A stretch of 64,000 bases of DNA, taken from Pseudescherichia sp032055545 (GTDB taxonomy: Bacteria > Pseudomonadota > Gammaproteobacteria > Enterobacterales > Enterobacteriaceae). Location of the stretch: positions 1 through 64,000 of the forward strand of contig DAMBQR010000019.1 of NCBI GenBank assembly GCA_032055545.1, written 5' to 3'. Within the stretch, counting starts at the first letter, position 1, and the number at the start of each line of letters is the position of its first letter. The translations under genes were made by a program, and so were the position numbers. Below are positions 61,301 through 64,000 of the stretch, one piece after another. Under the pieces are notes generated by a model. It searched no databases, was not told the DNA's origin, and saw nothing but the letters and a program-made list of their open reading frames with translations.

Positions 61301-62961
61301 TCCGTATCGAAGTAAAAATCTTCGATGGATACCTTGCCAACTTCTAACGCATAATTTTTCGAGAATTCGAAAGTAGCATACTCTTGAGCCGACGAATAAC
61401 TCCAGGTGTAAGTAGAATCAAAACCAACAGCATTTTCGCCAATGGAATTTACTGATATCACCGAATCGGTATAAGCCTTAAATGCGGGGATATAATTAAA
61501 AGTAATGGTGGCATCCAGAACTGCCCCTGAATTAACGGGTACATTTGAGTATACATAAGCATTAAATTTTGAAGTAACAAATGTTTGAGGTATGTATCCG
61601 TTAAGTAAAAGAGAGCCTTCAGAGTTGTAGTCTACCGAAAAATTGTCGATTGATAATGCAGGAAGTTTTGCCTGTCCATAAAAATTGTCATGACTGTTTT
61701 CCTGCGCTATTACTCCAGTAATTTCAAACAGGCCCAGGGCATAGGCTGACTGAACACGCATCTGGGCTTTGTTAGAATCTGGATTATTTTGTTCTTCAGC
61801 TCGCGTCATATAAAGATATTGATATCGTGCTAAGGGAGTCGGCTCAGACCCCATACTGTTGGACTCTATCTGCACAATCGTAAACCAGTAATCAATTTGC
61901 AGGGAAAAATCGCTGTAACCAGTCAGCGATGGTGAAGCCGCAGCCTCATCTGCGTCATAGAGCGAAACATTGAGCACATCATCAGTTTTATCGTAGAGGC
62001 AGACGGTGCAAAGCGCATCTGAAGTGAAAAGCGTATTGCAATACGAAGTATCATTCGAATCTATTACTAATGCTTCGTCCGTTATAGACTGTAGAAAATA
62101 AGGTGCTGACCATGTATTACTAAAGTCACAGTATGAAGAATAGGCAGTAATTTCATCATAGGATTTAACGTCAGTGCCCTCCCCCACATTTCCGGCCTTC
62201 GTCTTTTCAAACCAGAATAAATATAACCTGTTGTTAAAAAATGCCAGCCTTGGTATGCCCTGTAACGCCTCTTCATTAATAGCGGTATTCATCGGATACC
62301 ACTCTGACCAGGCACTGCTGGACGCGACGTTATCCACGTTCAAATCCATATCAAACGAGCGCCAGTAGTACTGCACCGGTGACGTAGTTGATTTTCCCAG
62401 GAAATAGTAAATACCCGTCGTCTGGTCGGTACTGTCCAGATACCCACTAACAATCGTCAGGTTCGCCACCTGCTCGAACTTGTTCAGGTAGTTCATCACC
62501 GCCTGCTGGGCCGTGTCGCTGTTGATGGTGTTCTGGTTAAGATCGGTAATCAGATCTTTAAAATAAGCGGTTTGGCTCTGGCGCAAGGTCGGGTCGATGT
62601 AGTTCTCCGGGTAGGTGTCCAGCTCTACCTCTCCGGCCCAGATATCATACTGGCTTAGTCCGCTTTTCCAGTTATCAATATTATCCTGATCGAGGAACTG
62701 GGTCTGGTAGCCCGGCTCCATGTTCATGGTGATGCCATTGATGTACTGCTGAATACTCGACATCGCCTGCGCCACGCGGGATGTCGGCACGGCGTTGCTG
62801 ACCAGCGGGTCAATCAGCAGATACTCATAAACGTCTTCAGGGGTTTGCACCAGATTGACCAGATCGTCATTGCCGCTGGCGGGAATATACTGCCCCATAT
62901 AGTAGGACAGCAGAGCGTTGCGCTGACGTTCGTTCAGGGATGCTGCTATATCAATGCTCAT
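58399..62961 (-). CDS. Tc toxin component A, C-terminal part (TcaB-like pore and TcB-binding subunit)
   Basis: 1520 aa, equivalent to the C-terminal half or more of single-chain TcA (TcdA). The N-terminal part (about 1-205) has the linker and neuraminidase-like region (PASGNDDLVNLVQTPEDVYE, YPENYIDPTLR, YYFLGKS). Residues about 207-710 are AT-rich in DNA and diverged, probably receptor-binding and beta-rich domains. From about 710 the pore-forming and TcB-binding domains follow (DFSGANGLYFWELFFYMPYL, FDPAARG, long coiled coil near 1240-1300). Family TcaB is about 1190 aa as I recall, so this one is long. AAAGG lies 9 nt before the ATG. Confidence 0.9.
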   Translation of the reverse strand: MSIDIAASLNERQRNALLSYYMGQYIPASGNDDLVNLVQTPEDVYEYLLIDPLVSNAVPTSRVAQAMSSIQQYINGITMNMEPGYQTQFLDQDNIDNWKSGLSQYDIWAGEVELDTYPENYIDPTLRQSQTAYFKDLITDLNQNTINSDTAQQAVMNYLNKFEQVANLTIVSGYLDSTDQTTGIYYFLGKSTTSPVQYYWRSFDMDLNVDNVASSSAWSEWYPMNTAINEEALQGIPRLAFFNNRLYLFWFEKTKAGNVGEGTDVKSYDEITAYSSYCDFSNTWSAPYFLQSITDEALVIDSNDTSYCNTLFTSDALCTVCLYDKTDDVLNVSLYDADEAAASPSLTGYSDFSLQIDYWFTIVQIESNSMGSEPTPLARYQYLYMTRAEEQNNPDSNKAQMRVQSAYALGLFEITGVIAQENSHDNFYGQAKLPALSIDNFSVDYNSEGSLLLNGYIPQTFVTSKFNAYVYSNVPVNSGAVLDATITFNYIPAFKAYTDSVISVNSIGENAVGFDSTYTWSYSSAQEYATFEFSKNYALEVGKVSIEDFYFDTEFNNFSFIEINFISSEAGFTGLGFQFYVDLKNPASSPWQFDVFSSPTQDSWQTGLSECSIIQSNFSDTESNWSFSISDFSSEEIASAEITRYISYGYTDALGNSINQEYLVDLIRSTEVPVTPYISINIDPTLGTAVYLNFADSKFNDDTPISPIRLNTLFAKELINKASASIQALLNWDTQLTLEPGMTDDTAVPMDFSGANGLYFWELFFYMPYLVAWRLSQEAEYSDALAWYNYIFDPAARGRDNSSDIRKQYPEPDYWSVRPLVETSSVPNQSSAVWLTTDPDALASAYPIHYQKAVFMAYVNTLMAAADASYRLLTNDGLSLARLQYGQVKDLLGIRPDTLIVNHWAPEMLAELAESADSNVNLLSFEQQTAALPAFPGQLSAAMDTALNDSFMAPVNSQLLGYWNTIDSRLYNLRHQLTIDGLPMTVPLYAPPVNPTLLMEQSVQGGSLISVSTGMTVTIPPYRFTTMLQSARAAVATLSQFGQTLLSYYERKDAAGLQELDAQLALDISAYTLTLGQNAIDALDQDKTALEASRSMAQQRYDHYFSLYNNGVSAGETSAMALHDSASASMAAASPLITAGMAMRTIPNIFGLADGGEEVGAPTLAAGIVLQMTADITNLAAYQTEMSESYRRRSEEWQIQYQQAQSEVDTLNAQLDSLAVRRQGAVTSLQLAQAQQDNLKSTLNFLTTRFTQSSLYNWLTGQLSALYYQAYDAVLSLCLSAQACWQYEMGDMTSTFIQTGAWNDSYHGLLVGETLTLNLQQMESAWLSRNERRLELTKTVSLKQLNSTAFSSLVTEGTTTFSLSESLFDNDYPGHYLRQIKSVTVSLPALVGPYQDVRMTLTQSGSRTLLKADIAGVNYLNGSTTNSSASNIVTNLRASQQIAVSSGLNDSGLFVLNFGDERYLPFEGTGAVSDWQIAFPNATSPEQQALLASLSDVIIQVHYTAVYGGSTFEQAVINTL

Positions 62962-63033
62962 AATGTATCAACCTTTAAATTAAGGAATAAGCGCGACACA
63001 GCAATCTGTGCCACATTATAAAAAGGGTTGGAA

Positions 63034-64000
63034 TTACTGCTGTCCGCTTTGTGCCGCGACCAGCGACTCTCCGGCAGCCTGCCAGGCATCCCAGGTCTCC
63101 GTCACCCCGCCGGGTACAAGTTCCCCTGTTGCCAGCAGCGGCGTCACCGACAGTCCCGTCTCCATTGACAGCGTCTGCAGGCGCATCACGTAGTCCACTT
63201 CGGCCACCGTTTTTGCCAGTCCGCCGTCAAGGCCAGCGGTAGCATCTGCTACCTCGCTGTTCTCCCAGTCCAGCAGCAGCGCCAGCGCCTCTGCCGCCTG
63301 GGTTGCATCCGGCGTGGTGGTGTTATTGACCCACGCGAGATAGCCCAGCACCCGGTCCTCGTCACCTGCCACACCCAGCCAGTCGGCATAGCGGCTGAAC
63401 CGGTAGAGCAGCGTCAGGGTGAGAGTTGTGTTGCTTACCCCGAACCAGTCAGGATGGGCAAGGAACAGGCTGAGGGTGGCCGGGGTCAGGCTGAAGGCGC
63501 TGCTGATGCCCGCCCGCTGGCCGACGGCGAAAAGGTTTGTCAGATAAGAAGCCGGAATCTGAGAAGGGTCGGTGAGTGCCGCGCCGCTGTTCATGCCGAG
63601 CGAGTCAGAGAGCAGGCGATACTCGCTGTCACCTGCCCACTGAAGCAGGAAGGGCGGCAGGGACTGGGCGGTGCTGAACATCTGCGCCAGAGCACTGTCG
63701 GCGATGCCGTTCTGCGTCAGGCGGGCCTGGTTGATGATGCCGGAGAGGGTACTCACCGCCTGCTCCCGGTCCGCATCGGTAGCAAAGGTAATATCGGCCG
63801 CGTCGATATCGGCGCTGACCATAGCGGTAATGGTGTCGTAATCAGCAGCGGCAGGTAGCACGAGACCATTACTGTCTATAAGGTCAGACAGAAAATCAGT
63901 ATCCGCGACTAAAATAGGTAAGGTGGCTGGTAAAGTGAGCGTAGCTGGCTTACCGGAAGCAACTATTGCTTTGACATTTTCTGCTGTCAGCACACTATCC
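63034..64000 (-). CDS. Tc toxin component A, N-terminal part (TcaA-like), partial
   Basis: The frame is open to the window edge and lacks its 5' end; 320 or more C-terminal residues are visible. The segments LFAVGQRAGISSAFSLTPATLSLFLAHP, LLYRFSRYADWLGVAGDE and RLQTLSMETGLSVTPLLATGEL fit the alpha-helical shell of TcA N-terminal halves (TcaA, TcdA). It ends 72 nt before the TcaB-like gene, so TcA is split in two chains, as in Photorhabdus tcaA-tcaB. The frame starts before GTG 63993, which is not a real start. Confidence 0.85.
   Translation of the reverse strand, partial: DSVLTAENVKAIVASGKPATLTLPATLPILVADTDFLSDLIDSNGLVLPAAADYDTITAMVSADIDAADITFATDADREQAVSTLSGIINQARLTQNGIADSALAQMFSTAQSLPPFLLQWAGDSEYRLLSDSLGMNSGAALTDPSQIPASYLTNLFAVGQRAGISSAFSLTPATLSLFLAHPDWFGVSNTTLTLTLLYRFSRYADWLGVAGDEDRVLGYLAWVNNTTTPDATQAAEALALLLDWENSEVADATAGLDGGLAKTVAEVDYVMRLQTLSMETGLSVTPLLATGELVPGGVTETWDAWQAAGESLVAAQSGQQ

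Overview
The window is a chromosomal segment of a member of the Enterobacteriaceae close to Escherichia/Enterobacter/Citrobacter. Proteins such as UvrC, FliG, RcsA, FliY/TcyJ and Cbl are near-identical in length and motifs to their E. coli K-12 counterparts, and gene order follows the E. coli 42-44 min region (uvrC to nac). The core DNA is GC-rich. Several AT-richer blocks look acquired. I cannot name the genus from sequence alone.

Layout. 1-8322: glyW tRNA (cut by the edge), pgsA, uvrC-uvrY (DNA repair and the BarA/UvrY regulator), yecF, sdiA, and the cystine uptake and D-cysteine genes tcyN-tcyL-dcyD-tcyJ. 8412-16994: flagellar regulators fliZ-fliA (fliA holds a 60-N assembly gap), a large AT-richer TPR/GT41 glycosyltransferase with extra methyltransferase-like domains lying directly downstream of flagellin, then fliC and the divergent fliD-fliS-fliT. 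17096-21161: amyA, yedD, yedE-yedF and kbp. 21253-29335: a decayed lambdoid (P22-type) prophage in the 3' end of fliE, bounded by 13-bp att repeats. It keeps an apparently intact gtrA-gtrB-gtr O-antigen glucosylation operon, a frameshifted acyltransferase, wrecked ninB and ninG genes, and a broken integrase. 29323-40545: the fliE / fliFGHIJK / fliLMNOPQR operons for the flagellar basal body and export apparatus. 40829-49629: rcsA, dsrB, yodD, dsrA sRNA, mpgP (yedP), a broken dgcQ, yedI, yedA, a vsr without neighbouring dcm, a candidate RseX sRNA, an OmpC-type porin and a membrane protein. 49834-53468: tRNA-Ser, mtfA, and nac-cbl flanked by two identical tRNA-Asn genes. 53515-64000: a small lipoprotein and an insecticidal-toxin-complex (Tc) locus with split TcA (TcaA-like, cut by the edge, and TcaB-like) and TcB, but no TcC in view.

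How it works together. The bulk is a motility region: FliA (sigma-28) reads GCCGATAA-type promoters that I can see before fliC and fliD, FliS/FliT/FliD handle flagellin export and capping, and FliE-FliR build the motor and export gate. The glycosyltransferase beside fliC probably decorates flagellin. The prophage genes would alter O-antigen. RcsA, DsrA, SdiA, UvrY and RseX are regulators of envelope, capsule and motility. The Tc genes suggest contact with invertebrate hosts. The most interesting parts are the multi-domain flagellin-locus glycosyltransferase, the Tc locus lacking TcC with an AT-rich block inside its TcA gene, the prophage with living gtr genes and a homopolymer frameshift, and the orphan vsr.
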